This document shows positions 23,112 through 33,100 of a stretch of 37,092 nucleotides of DNA, one piece after another; positions within the stretch are counted from its first letter, which is position 1, and the number at the start of each line of letters is the position of its first letter. The notes under the pieces are model-generated. The model was not told where the DNA came from. It searched no databases and was given only the letters and a program-made list of their open reading frames with translations. Both the position numbers and the translations under genes were made by a program. The stretch is from Holophagae bacterium (GTDB lineage Bacteria > Acidobacteriota > Holophagae > Acanthopleuribacterales > Acanthopleuribacteraceae): contig JAUIFE010000045.1 in NCBI GenBank assembly GCA_030429565.1, positions 1 to 37,092 on the forward strand. Direction: 5' to 3'.

Positions 23112-23921
23112 ATGCCTGAAAGCCAACCTCTAAGCCCCGATAGCGGCCCCGTGATGGACCCATCTTTTTCCAACCCCGTCGCCTACCAACTGCACTTGAG
23201 CTTTCAGGCCTCGCAAGCGCTGCAGCAGGAAGCTCAAGCCGCGCTGGAGGCCCACCAACAAGCGGCGGAATCTTACAACCAAGCGCTAGAACAACCTGAT
23301 TTCAGTCCTTTCGTCAGCCTCCCCAACGGTACCGAAACCAAGGATTTAGCCAATGGAGAACGGCTTTTTGTACTTCCTGACGGGGCTTTTCTCCAAACAA
23401 CGCCTGCCACCCACTTTCTCTTTGTTGATCAAACAGGAGTACCGTACCAACTGTCTGAGATTGCGGGTTTTGTTTCTTTACCGGACGGCCGCCGCTTTGA
23501 ACTGGTTGCGAGCGCGCGCGGCAGCCACACACTGGATTGGATCGAAGGTCTGCCCGCGTCGGTCCAGCCGGTTCAAGTTGACGACGCCCGTTTTCGGTTG
23601 GTATTCCCCAACGAACTTCGGTTAGAAGTGTCGGTACCTGATCGCACAGCGGTGGTGATCGATCCCAACGGAAGCGTTTTGGTTTTAGGAAAAGGCCTCC
23701 AGGCCTACGCCGACCAACTCACGATCAACCTTCTCAAAAACGGCGGGCGCGGCTTCGCCGCCACACGCGCGGGACATCGCGGCTTTGTCGAACAGAATGG
23801 CGATATCCTCCTGAGCCTTGCAACCGGCGAAGATTTGGTGATCCACTTCCCAAAAGAAAGCGACGGCCCCAGCGATTTAGGCACCACTTCACGGTTTTAC
23901 AGCTGCGGTGTACCGGTATGA
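23112..23921 (+). CDS. Hypothetical beta-rich protein next to the PAAR/spike genes
   Basis: This 269-residue protein starts at ATG 23112 behind GAGGGG. After an Ala/Gln-rich helix (about 20-63: QASQALQQEAQAALEAHQQAAESY), it has many short strands with turn motifs such as LPDG, LPNG and DPNGSVLVLGKG. The closest impression is a fibrous or spike-associated structural protein. It overlaps the gp25 gene by four bases. No catalytic motif is seen; the family is unknown. Confidence 0.65.
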   Translation: MPESQPLSPDSGPVMDPSFSNPVAYQLHLSFQASQALQQEAQAALEAHQQAAESYNQALEQPDFSPFVSLPNGTETKDLANGERLFVLPDGAFLQTTPATHFLFVDQTGVPYQLSEIAGFVSLPDGRRFELVASARGSHTLDWIEGLPASVQPVQVDDARFRLVFPNELRLEVSVPDRTAVVIDPNGSVLVLGKGLQAYADQLTINLLKNGGRGFAATRAGHRGFVEQNGDILLSLATGEDLVIHFPKESDGPSDLGTTSRFYSCGVPV

Positions 23922-24343
23922 GCGATCTACCCTTCCTAGGCCGAGGCCTTCGGTTTCCGTTTAGTTTTGATTCGCGAACCGGTGGCACGTCAACTTCGGC
24001 CGTCTCCACCCACGATCATGCACACATTCACGAAAGCATCCGCCAGATTTTGGGAACCCGCCTCGGCGAGCGACTGATGCGGCCGGACTTTGGGACCAGA
24101 CTTCATGAGTTGGTCTTCGAACCCAACGACCAGGTTTTGAAGGCCATGATCCGGCACCACGTGGTGGACGCACTTCGGCGTTGGGAGAAACGCATCATCG
24201 TGACAAGCGTCGATTTCGATGATGATCCAACCATGGTCGATACCAACACCCTTTTGGTCCGCATTGATTACCGATTGATCCAATCACAGCAGCCGGGGAA
24301 CTTGGTTTGGCCCTTCTACCGCGAGCCTTTACAAGGAGCGTAA
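23918..24343 (+). CDS. Baseplate wedge protein gp25/gpW-like
   Basis: This 141-residue protein of the GPW_gp25 family has FPFSFDSRTGGT, HDHAHIHESIRQILGTRLGERLMRPDFGTRLHELVFEP and DTNTLLVRIDYRLI. The pattern I-x-x-I-L-x-T-x-x-G-E-R-x-x-x-P-x-F-G is diagnostic. It nucleates sheath assembly at the baseplate. Its stop is followed at once by the RBS-driven start of the next wedge protein. Confidence 0.93.
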   Translation: MSDLPFLGRGLRFPFSFDSRTGGTSTSAVSTHDHAHIHESIRQILGTRLGERLMRPDFGTRLHELVFEPNDQVLKAMIRHHVVDALRRWEKRIIVTSVDFDDDPTMVDTNTLLVRIDYRLIQSQQPGNLVWPFYREPLQGA

Positions 24344-24345
24344 CC

Positions 24346-25743
24346 ATCTCTGTTAATTACACGAACCGCGATTTTGAATCGATGCGCCGCGCATTACTGG
24401 AGCGCATCCCGCAGGTAACGGAACGCTGGACCGATCACAACCCTTCCGACCTCGGCGTGGTCCTGCTTGAACTTTTCGCCGCCGTTGGCGATATGCTTGC
24501 CTACTACATGGACAACCAGGTCAGTGAAGCTTTTTTGGAGACCGCGCGGCAACGACAAAGTGTCATTAACCTTTGCAAACTGATCAGCTATCGGCTCGAT
24601 TCAGCCGTGGCCGCAAGCACGGAACTGACATTCATGCTCGATACGCCCAAGGATTTTGATGTCACCATTCCCCGAGGCACACGCTGCCGAGCCATCATTG
24701 ACCGCGAGACAATTCCTTTTGAAACTGTTGAACCCGTTACCATTTACCAAGGCAACCAGGAAACGACGGTTTCTGCACGCCAAGGATGGCGGGAACTTCA
24801 ACGATTTGTTGGTACCAGCCTGCCGTGGCAAAATCTTCGGCTCTCAGCCCAAGACATCGCCCAAGGCTCGATCCAAGTCGAAATCGACGGCGACCCATGG
24901 CGCGAGGTCCTCCACTTTCGAGAGTCGGGCCGTGAAGACCGCCACTTTCGCACCGAAACGGACGCCTTGGATACGGCCCAAATCATGTTCGGCGACGGAA
25001 TCCGTGGTGCGGCGCCGGTCAGTGGCACAGCCATCCACGTTTCCTATTTACGCACTCTCGGTAAAAACGGAAACCTCGGCCGGCACCTGATTAATCAACT
25101 TCAGGATCCCATTCAGGTCAACAACGCGCGCATCGCCGTTTCAGTGACAAACCGACGCCCAGCTACCGGTGGCGCGGACCGTGAACCATTGGAACACGCG
25201 CGTGAACAAGCACCGGCCGAAATTCAAACCGTGTGGAAGGCAGTCACCAAACCGGACTTCTTAGCTCTCGCCACGGGTTTTCCCGGCGTCGCAAAAGCGC
25301 AACTGCTGGATGTCAATGATTGCACCAACGACCGCTTTTTACACGTCAGCTTGGTGATTGCTCCCAACAGTGGTGGCCCACCTTCACCCCTTTTACTTAA
25401 TGACCTGCAGGCCTTTCTTGAGACCAGGAAAATGGTCACCGCTGAGATCACGCTTTACGAACCCCACTACAGGGAAGTCGGTGTCAATACCGAGGTCGTT
25501 GCGTTGCCAGGCGAGGACCCCGACACGCTAAAGGACCGGGTAAGCAATGCACTTAGCGAATTTTTCCGGTTCGAACGTGTCTCCTTCGGCCAGAAAATCA
25601 ATGCTTCCGACATCAACGCCCTGATCGATAACCTGCGTGGCGTGGACTACGTTGAAACGCTGGAACTCAGCAATGCATCCGACCTGAGAAACGGCCAGTT
25701 ACCGGTTCTGGGTAACCTCGACATCTCGGTTCGAACAGCTTAA
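24346..25743 (+). CDS. Baseplate wedge protein gp6/J-like
   Basis: This 465-residue protein begins SVNYTNRDFESMRRALLERI and continues DHNPSDLGVVLLELFAAVGDMLAYYMDNQVSEAFLETARQRQSV, typical of gp6/baseplate J-like proteins. The C-terminal part has the J-like REVGVNTEVVALPGEDPDTLKDRVSNALSEFF. The start is odd. AAGGAG at 24333-24338 points seven bases on to ATC at 24346, giving (M)SVNYTNRDF. The only upstream alternative, TTG at 24307, would lie deep in gp25 with no RBS. It forms the wedge dimers around the hub. Confidence 0.9.
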   Translation: MSVNYTNRDFESMRRALLERIPQVTERWTDHNPSDLGVVLLELFAAVGDMLAYYMDNQVSEAFLETARQRQSVINLCKLISYRLDSAVAASTELTFMLDTPKDFDVTIPRGTRCRAIIDRETIPFETVEPVTIYQGNQETTVSARQGWRELQRFVGTSLPWQNLRLSAQDIAQGSIQVEIDGDPWREVLHFRESGREDRHFRTETDALDTAQIMFGDGIRGAAPVSGTAIHVSYLRTLGKNGNLGRHLINQLQDPIQVNNARIAVSVTNRRPATGGADREPLEHAREQAPAEIQTVWKAVTKPDFLALATGFPGVAKAQLLDVNDCTNDRFLHVSLVIAPNSGGPPSPLLLNDLQAFLETRKMVTAEITLYEPHYREVGVNTEVVALPGEDPDTLKDRVSNALSEFFRFERVSFGQKINASDINALIDNLRGVDYVETLELSNASDLRNGQLPVLGNLDISVRTA

Positions 25744-27320
25744 TGGGTAGCTTCCACGAAACACTTTGGGCGCTTTTGCCCCAGATTTACCGCTTACAGG
25801 ACAGGCAAGGTGACTTGGATTCGTTGTTGCGTATCGTCGGCCCTGAGCTGGACGATCTCAAGCAACTTATCGATGCCATCCCCGACCAAATCGATGTGGA
25901 CCGCGCTCCTGAAAAGTTCCTTCCGTACCTGGCCGGTTTGGTCGGCGTCTCACTGGATGGCTTAACATCATCCCAGGCGCGTCGCCGCGAAATTCGAGAG
26001 GCCGTGGAAGGCTATCGCCGCAAAGGTACCATCCCGGCTATCCTTCGCGACCTTGACGCGCAAGGCTGGCACGGCCGGCTACGGGAAACCTTCCGGGACA
26101 CGCTCCGCCTTAATCGTCGTTCGGTTCTCAACCAAGCCCATATTCCGGGGCGGATTTACAGCTTCGGTGTGTTCCGAATTGAGTCAGACAACCAAATCGC
26201 AAACCTCCGCGAAACGCTCTCCCCACATCACCCGGCAGGGACCAAGGCGTATTTTCGGCAGTGGCTGGCGACAAAACTTTCGGCAGAAACCTATTTTGAG
26301 GCCTGGCTTAAGCAGATCGTTCAACGCGTAGCCTTTGTCGATCTAGATGAAACCATCCAACTGAACCGGGTGCCATTGAACAGTGATCGCCACCTCACCA
26401 GAAAAAAAACCTTTTGGGAGCTGGCCGACGTTACCCAAACCTCGACGCTCGAACACGAAATCATTGATGCGGGAACCTGCCTGTCCGCCTGGCATGCCAG
26501 AACGCCAACGTTCACCATGAATCGAGACGGCCTGAATCAAAATAGGAGATTGCCAAATCTGTGGGTCAGCGAACGGCGATTTTCGGAATGCTGCCCTGTG
26601 ATTGTGGACACGGATCAAGGTCGCCGGAAACCAACCCTTCGCATTTCACGTGAATCTCTAAACCTGGCGCGGCTTAACTCGCAGCCCCCCGAATGTGATG
26701 TTTTCTTCCGTCAAAAGGATTTGCTTTCCCTGATCGACGCTCCGGTTGTTTCCGTTTTGGGTGGCCATGAAGAAAGCACCTTGCTCGCTCTAAGTCAGTT
26801 CACACGGAACTTTCGCGTGGGCAATCGCCTTAACGGCGCGCAGCGGCTTCAATCAGGTGCGCAGGCTAAAAGTGGCCACACCATCCTGATAGCCAACGCC
26901 GAAGCAGGAAGCGTCCGGGCGGCCGGTAACCTCGTGCATCGTTGGCAAAGACGAACATCAGGGTGCCGGCTCAACAACACCAGCTTGAACCGGGTACCCA
27001 TCACCGATGCCCACATCACAGATTCGCGGGCAACCTTTGAACTTCGAATCGATGTGGCGCCAGGCTCGGATGGCCAGGTACTTCCACTTCATTTGAACCG
27101 CGATCAGCTCAATCAACACGGACCAAGCTTGGCAACCACACGAACCATGCCCATGCGACTTGCGCGAATGCGGCTCAATCAGTCAGGCCTCCCTTCTGCC
27201 GAGCGGGCCTTTCATTGGCAGTTCCGCCAAGTCGATTCCGTGGGTGAACAGAATCCAACCATTGAAACAGCGATCAACCTGATGACCGCCACCATTTGGC
27301 CACAAGGAGGCTCTATTTGA
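25743..27320 (+). CDS. Tail protein gpI-like with long repeat extension
   Basis: This 525-residue protein opens with a P2 gpI-type domain (about residues 5-200): LPQIYRLQDRQGDLDSLLRIVGPELDDLKQLIDAIPDQID, YLAGLVGVSLDGLT and REIREAVEGYRRKGT. The usual length is near 200, so about 300 residues are extra. The extension has seven degenerate copies of a motif like LNRxxLN (QLNRVPLNS; TMNRDGLNQ; RISRESLNL; RLNNTSLNR; HLNRDQLNQ and others) spaced mostly 40-58 residues apart. It links baseplate to fibres. The ATG overlaps the previous stop (TAATG). Confidence 0.82.
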   Translation: MGSFHETLWALLPQIYRLQDRQGDLDSLLRIVGPELDDLKQLIDAIPDQIDVDRAPEKFLPYLAGLVGVSLDGLTSSQARRREIREAVEGYRRKGTIPAILRDLDAQGWHGRLRETFRDTLRLNRRSVLNQAHIPGRIYSFGVFRIESDNQIANLRETLSPHHPAGTKAYFRQWLATKLSAETYFEAWLKQIVQRVAFVDLDETIQLNRVPLNSDRHLTRKKTFWELADVTQTSTLEHEIIDAGTCLSAWHARTPTFTMNRDGLNQNRRLPNLWVSERRFSECCPVIVDTDQGRRKPTLRISRESLNLARLNSQPPECDVFFRQKDLLSLIDAPVVSVLGGHEESTLLALSQFTRNFRVGNRLNGAQRLQSGAQAKSGHTILIANAEAGSVRAAGNLVHRWQRRTSGCRLNNTSLNRVPITDAHITDSRATFELRIDVAPGSDGQVLPLHLNRDQLNQHGPSLATTRTMPMRLARMRLNQSGLPSAERAFHWQFRQVDSVGEQNPTIETAINLMTATIWPQGGSI

Positions 27321-27910
27321 CCCTTCGCCTTTTCCTGGACGAGGCGCTAACGCAACCAGTTTCAACCGGAGACATGTCCAACCCCGACCAAGACGTTTTC
27401 AATGGCAGTGACGGAGACAGTAAGGACCGCCGCCTGTTTCTCGCAAATGAGCGCAGCCAAATAGCTGATGCGCTTGGCTCAGAGGACAACCTCATTCACC
27501 TTTTAACACCTGCTTTTGAAGACACCGCCACGATCACTGTTGGCGCAGAGCAGTTGCGTATCCTTGCCGGCGGCGGAACATCATCGCTCAACGTGGAACG
27601 CGGGATCAACGGCACGACGGCAGCGACGCATGAATCAGGTGCCTTGGTCCTGTCTGCATTCAACTACCGCGATTGTTCGGTTCAAGGTATCGATACGGAA
27701 GGCACCGATGAGGCTTCCTGGATTCGGGTAGCGGCCACCCAAGGCGAGTTGGATACCGCCCAACCAGGAGCCCGATTGAACCTCGGCGACAAACCCTATT
27801 TGGAGAGCTTGGCTTTTTGGCGACGTGTCACGGTCCCGGCCGGGACGCCCGTCCAGAATAAAACCGACTTAAAAATTCGGGTTTCCGCCATGGAAAGCCC
27901 CATCGCGTAA
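27317..27910 (+). CDS. Baseplate/tail hypothetical protein
   Basis: The start is TTG at 27317, seven bases after AAGGAGG and overlapping the gpI stop; the product has 197 residues. It contains IRILAGGG-like (LRILAGGGTSSLNVERGINGTTAATHESGALV) segments of the type found in phage proteins that bind near fibres, then DEASWIRVAATQGELDTAQPGA. It has no membrane segment. The position between gpI and a fibre-like gene suggests a baseplate or fibre-attachment role. Confidence 0.68.
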   Translation: MTLRLFLDEALTQPVSTGDMSNPDQDVFNGSDGDSKDRRLFLANERSQIADALGSEDNLIHLLTPAFEDTATITVGAEQLRILAGGGTSSLNVERGINGTTAATHESGALVLSAFNYRDCSVQGIDTEGTDEASWIRVAATQGELDTAQPGARLNLGDKPYLESLAFWRRVTVPAGTPVQNKTDLKIRVSAMESPIA

Positions 27911-27927
27911 CAAGGAGGAACAGCCAC

Positions 27928-28911
27928 TTGGCTTATCAATCAACCAACGGAACAGCCGCAAACACCATGGAATTTATGACTCAGCTTCAGACGCACCTCG
28001 TCTCAACCGTTGGCTGGACACTCCACGACCAAGAAAGCAGCGGCGCCAACACCTACGCCGTGGTAACGAGTTCCGGTGAAAACGGCCGGGAGTCGGTTTG
28101 CCTCTATTTCGAGCAAACAAACACCACGAACCGGCTCTACACTCGCGCGTATCAGTCCTGGGACAATCAAACCCACCAAGGCACCAACGCGGCCTATCAA
28201 ACGTCCTACACATACATTCGAACGGCCGAAACACCGTTCCTTTACTGGATCTATGCGGATCTCGACCATTGGTTCATCGTCACGAAAATCGGCGCCACCT
28301 ATTACGGGAACTACGCAGGGTTGATTCAAAGGGGTTGGTCAAGCGATATCGCATTTTCTCAGGCGCCCATCCCCGCTGGGGAAAATCAACTCATGACAGT
28401 CGATGACGCCAGTTTTCTTGAACCTGAACACGACTATTTTCTCGCCGACGAAACAGAATTTGAGCGTGTCAGAGTGATTTCGGTGGACACAGATGTCACA
28501 CCCCATCAAGTCAGGCTGGCAAATGTGCCTCATTCGTTTTCAGCCGGTGCTCGATTGGGTGAGGATCCAATACCAACAATCGTATCCCGGTACGATGCGC
28601 CAGGAACCTTCTATGCCATTAATTGGACTGGCAATTACAGTTCCGCTTCGAGTCAGTCGGGATCCTGCGAGTCAGTACACTCAACGGTTTTGGGCTGGGG
28701 CAACACGGACAGCCGGTTCGGCCTCACCACCATGTATCCCATTTTTGCCGGACACTACACCAACGGAGTCGCCGAGAATCGCGGCCAGTTAATCGGCATT
28801 TATCGGATCGGCAGTAACAACATCGACTCTGAGGACACCATAGTTCACTCGGGAACAAGCCACCGCGTTTTCAATCTTCAAACCGCCGGCTATTGTGCCG
28901 TGAGGGAATGA
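27928..28911 (+). CDS. Putative tail fibre / receptor-binding structural protein
   Basis: This 327-residue protein starts at TTG, nine bases after AAGGAGG. It is rich in Tyr, Trp, Ser, Asn and Gly (FYAINWTGNYSSASSQSGSCES; WIYADLDHWFIVTKIGATYYGNYAG), a composition typical of surface-exposed virion proteins. The middle holds LMTVDDASFLEPEHDYFLADETEFERVRVISVD, a beta domain. I infer a fibre or adhesin role from composition and position. Confidence 0.65.
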   Translation: MAYQSTNGTAANTMEFMTQLQTHLVSTVGWTLHDQESSGANTYAVVTSSGENGRESVCLYFEQTNTTNRLYTRAYQSWDNQTHQGTNAAYQTSYTYIRTAETPFLYWIYADLDHWFIVTKIGATYYGNYAGLIQRGWSSDIAFSQAPIPAGENQLMTVDDASFLEPEHDYFLADETEFERVRVISVDTDVTPHQVRLANVPHSFSAGARLGEDPIPTIVSRYDAPGTFYAINWTGNYSSASSQSGSCESVHSTVLGWGNTDSRFGLTTMYPIFAGHYTNGVAENRGQLIGIYRIGSNNIDSEDTIVHSGTSHRVFNLQTAGYCAVRE

Positions 28912-29036
28912 TGGCTGTACACCAAGGCACACACCAACCGGTGCCGGTAAAGGTTGGAAAACATGCACCAGGTTTTCGCCAGGCATCACCACCAAAACCA
29001 GGCTTGGTTTTGACAGGGCGGCTGATTCGTGACTGA
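28911..29036 (+). CDS. Very small hypothetical ORF
   Basis: This 41-codon frame starts at ATG overlapping the previous stop (TGATG) and ends overlapping the next GTG start. It encodes a basic, Pro/Gly-rich peptide (HAPGFRQASPPKPGLVLTGRL). The overlaps at both ends support a coupled gene, though the length gives little power. Confidence 0.45.
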   Translation: MAVHQGTHQPVPVKVGKHAPGFRQASPPKPGLVLTGRLIRD

Positions 29037-29628
29037 GCGACGCGGTCGAATGGCCCAGGTCCTGCTCCGGCCGGGTCGGCACCGGCCGGAAATTAGGCAA
29101 CCATCCCCATCCCATGCCGGCGCAAGAATGGAACTTCGACCCGGTTTGTCGGATCCGGAGCTGGGCGCGCCCATTGAACTGTTGGTTGACACTCTCTGGA
29201 TACTCCAGCAGCCTGTGTCCGCCGCGGTCGATCTGGGCATCGTCATCCAAAGTAAGTTTGAGGCGGATTACGACGAATCGCCTCTCATTTCCAATCTAAG
29301 CACGGCACTCAATGACAACCAGTACACCATCGCAGCTCGGACGACCTTCTCAGGTGATACCCGGCTTGATGTGAACGAGCCAACACCGAAGCTCCTTGCT
29401 GATTTGGCCCTGAGTATTCAACCGCCGTGGAGCGTGGAAACGGACACGGTGTTTACGGTTTTTAATGAAAGGCCCGCTGCTTTCGATACAAGCCAAATCA
29501 TTGAAAAAAGAGCGATTTCCCTAACCGACAGCCTGATCGAGGTTGCCGAATTTGGTCACACCCACTTCGATATCAAACAAACCATTTACTTGGTTCGGCT
29601 TCGGGCGGAACACCCCATAACAACATAA
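29029..29628 (+). CDS. Hypothetical tail/fibre-region protein
   Basis: This 199-residue protein starts at GTG overlapping the small ORF. It has a basic first 40 residues and then beta-rich segments such as ELLVDTLWILQQPVSAAVDLGIVIQ and LLADLALSIQPPWSVETDTVFTVFN. No family is recognised. The position among fibre and baseplate genes suggests a structural role. Confidence 0.6.
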   Translation: MTERRGRMAQVLLRPGRHRPEIRQPSPSHAGARMELRPGLSDPELGAPIELLVDTLWILQQPVSAAVDLGIVIQSKFEADYDESPLISNLSTALNDNQYTIAARTTFSGDTRLDVNEPTPKLLADLALSIQPPWSVETDTVFTVFNERPAAFDTSQIIEKRAISLTDSLIEVAEFGHTHFDIKQTIYLVRLRAEHPITT

Positions 29629-29641
29629 AAAGGAGGCAACT

Positions 29642-30175
29642 CTGCCACTTGGACTAATCACCCGGTCAGGCCGCATCCTGACAGCGCGTTTGCTGTTGGG
29701 GGATCCGATTGAGGGTCTGACGCACTGCGCCATTGGCGATGGTGATGCATCATTTACTGATCCGTTAAACCCGCCGGCGCCATCCATCGACCAAACCGGC
29801 CTGCGAAACGAGCGAGCCCGTAAACGATTTTATAAGCGTGTCTTTTTAGAAGAACACGCCGAGGGCGTTTTGCGCGTCAACGGCGTCCGCTACCGCGAAA
29901 CAGGCGCCCAAACACAAACCATCGGCGTGTTTTTCAGATTTGAAGAAAACGAGGCCAATGGGATCACGATTCGGGAGTACGGTTTTTTTGGTGGAACGGC
30001 GACTTACGTTGATGGACACCAAGATGCTTACGCAACCGGCGGCGTTTACCACCCGGACACCAATCCCGAAGGTCAAGTGTTAAACGCCGGCTATTTGTAC
30101 GAGCTCAAGCACATTCCCGACTTTAATAAAACCTCGGACACCCGCGTCGAATTGGTCGGCGTGATCAAAGTTTAG
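29642..30175 (+). CDS. Phage tail-collar-like structural protein
   Basis: The start is CTG at 29642, five bases after a perfect AAGGAGG; it gives 177 residues, beginning (M)PLGLITRSGRILTARLLLGD. The first in-frame TTG, at 29690, would drop this well-packed start. The body (THCAIGDGDASF, then EENEANGITIREYGFFGGTATYVDG) resembles fibre-base or tail-collar proteins, in which an A-I-G-x-G-D/N is followed by an E-x-G-I/F-F motif. It lies directly before the DUF4815-like gene. Confidence 0.75.
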   Translation: MPLGLITRSGRILTARLLLGDPIEGLTHCAIGDGDASFTDPLNPPAPSIDQTGLRNERARKRFYKRVFLEEHAEGVLRVNGVRYRETGAQTQTIGVFFRFEENEANGITIREYGFFGGTATYVDGHQDAYATGGVYHPDTNPEGQVLNAGYLYELKHIPDFNKTSDTRVELVGVIKV

Positions 30176-30185
30176 GAGCACCCTT

Positions 30186-33100
30186 CTGTCAATTTCTCGC
30201 GACACCTTCTCCGAAGAAAATAACTACAAAATGATCCGATTTCACCAGGACAGGGATCTGTTGGATTCGGAACTGAACGAGCTTCAGGCCGTCTCGCGAC
30301 ACGAACGCACCAAGTTCACCGACGTGATCTTTAAGCAAGGCGCGATCATCGCTGGACTTTCCATTACCAAGACCGGCAATGTCCTCGACGTGGCTCCGGG
30401 CGTCGTTTACATCCAAGGCAGCATCGAAGCCGTGCCCGGCGCAACTCTGGTTTTCGATCCTGCAAAAACCAGCGGCTATGACTACGTGTGGGTCGAGTTG
30501 CTCACTTACAACTATGGCTATAACCAGGACGCCGTGCTTATCAACCCAGCGACCGGCGAACCCACTGCCGAGCGCGAGAAGTGGGTGCTTGCCCTCCGTG
30601 ATCACGACACCGCCAACCAAACACTGCCCAACAACGTCGTTGCGCGTGTGACTGTCCCGATTTATAAGTTTGATCGCGATACGGACCTGGTAGAAGCAAC
30701 CGTGATTGAAAAATCAAACCTATACATCAGCGACCTTTTGGGCACACTTCCCGGCAACCGCATCACCGTGTCTTCGATCCGCGAAGACCAGCTCAGCTTT
30801 GCGGCGGCCGAGGGCCTGGGCTCCCTACTACAAAACCTGGCTGAGCGGACCCATGACCAAGCCGGCAGCTACCTGACGGCCGGCCTGGATTCCTTTCTTG
30901 GCGAAAGTGAAACGGACGGCCGCCACGTCATTACCAATGCCGGTCGCGCCTACATTCAAGGTTATCGCCTGCAGCGGGACCTGCCAACCTCGACTTGGAT
31001 CCCCAAATCAACGGCAACCAAACTTGTTCGCGGCGAGCAAAAAACGTTTGTTCCCAGCCAAAGGCGTTACGCGCTTAACAGTCGTCCGCTAAAAGAAACC
31101 AGTCAATGCGAAGCCATCGTAGAAATCGTGGCCAACGTGACCCGTGGCTCGGTCGGCGGCGGCGAAGACCTCCTCTCACCAAATCCTGTCGTCAACATCT
31201 TGGAGGTCAGCCAAGGGGCAACCGTATTTGAACCAGGTGTCGACTGGCAACAAAGTGGGAACATGGTTGACTGGCTCGGGACCGGAAATGAGCCTGGCAT
31301 TGGCACCACTTACACCGTCCGTTGGACGTACGCCAAACAGATGACAAAGGGCATCGACTATGTCGACGGTGGCTGGTTTGGAGAAGAGAACCATCCGGCA
31401 CCTGCCACCTACTACTACTTTGTCACCGCGTTTGATTCAGACGGCGAAACGGCATTCATTACCGGTCGTGTTGTCTCACGCGATACGGCGGCCGGTGAAC
31501 TGAATGTCATCAGTTGGCTGCCCGTCGCCGGCGCCCTTGGGTATCGGATTTATCGTGCGGTCCAGAACACGGAAAACGTCGACTTCCAACGTATCGCCGA
31601 AGTCGGCCAAGGCACCATCAGCTACATCGACGACGGCGTCGACGTGGCACAACCACTCAATCCGCCAATCGAAGGCGGCGGCAATGTCGACCTGCCGCGT
31701 GTTGCCGGTTTAGCCGTTGGCCTGGGTAACCTCAGCGTCATCAACTTCGGTCGCGATACGGTGGGCGATCCACCGGTACCTGGATCAAACTGCTCCATCG
31801 ATTACGAGTACTACCTGGCTCGCCGCGACATCATTTATGCGACGGCCCACGATATCAAGCGCTTAGAAGGTCCGCCCAGTGACAACCCCAAGGATCCCGT
31901 GGTCCCTGAGGGTTCGCTCGGTTTGTGCGTGATCGATTGCCCACCAAATTCAACCGAAATGTCCGTTCAAAATTTTGGTTTGAGCCGGGTCAACATGGAG
32001 CAGCTTCACAAGCTCATGGCCGACGTTGAGGCCTTGAAATACAACGACGCCAGAGCGCAAATGAACAACGAGCTTCAGAACCGTACAGCTCAGAGCAAAA
32101 AAGGTGTGTATTCCGATGATTTCAGCAACGAAGCCCAATCGGACGTGTTTCACGACGACTGGTCCGCGCGCATCAACGGAACCCTTCAGTTTGTGTCGCC
32201 GGATCGCTCGGTTGACCCGTACCTACTTGAAGTGGACGAGGGTGCCAGTACCGTGATGCTCAAGGGCAGCTTGGCCTTGCTACCTGGCCAGGAGCGGGTT
32301 CTTGTTAGCCAACTGGATTGGAGCGAGGACAAAAATATAAATCCTTACGCCGTGTTCGAGGCGCCGGAACCGTCCATCGGCATAACACCAAACATCGGCC
32401 GCCGCGGTCAAACCGGTATCGCGGTCACCGGCGCAGGGTTTACGCCGCGGTCCACGGACATCACCGTTCGTTGTGATGGGACGGTCGTGGCCACCGGCAT
32501 TGTGGCCGACGAGGCCGGCCGCGCAAATGCAAGCTTCGTCATCCCATCCAACGCCACCGAGGGAAGCCGCGTTGTTGAAATGTCGGAGGGGAGCAACCGG
32601 GCCGAGACTCAGTTGCGCATCAACCAGCCGGAAGTCATCACGCGAATTCAGCGCGTCACCGTCGAGCGCGTGGTCGTTCGAAACCGCACCGTGGTTCAGA
32701 CGCGAATCGTGCGCGTTCCGGTTGTGCAAGTGCTGTGGCGCACCCAAACCCGCTCCGTGCGCAGGGACCCACTCGCTCAGACCTTCTCATTTCCTGTTAA
32801 CCGAGTGGTTTCGGCTGTTGGGCTCCACTTCACTTACAAAGATGCAACCATCCCGGTCACCATCCAAATCAGAGGTGTGACCACCGGCCTGCCGAACGAT
32901 GTGGTTCTGGCAGAAAAGGTTCTGGCACCTAGTGAAGTGAACCTTGGCCGCGAAACGAAGGTCGTTTTTGACGATCCCGTCTATGCAAATGCAAACACAA
33001 GTTACGCAGTGGTTCTGTTAACCAATAGCACCAACTATCGCGTTCGTATCGCCACCTTGGGCCAGGCCGGGCAGAACGGCGTAATTACGAGCCAGGCTTA

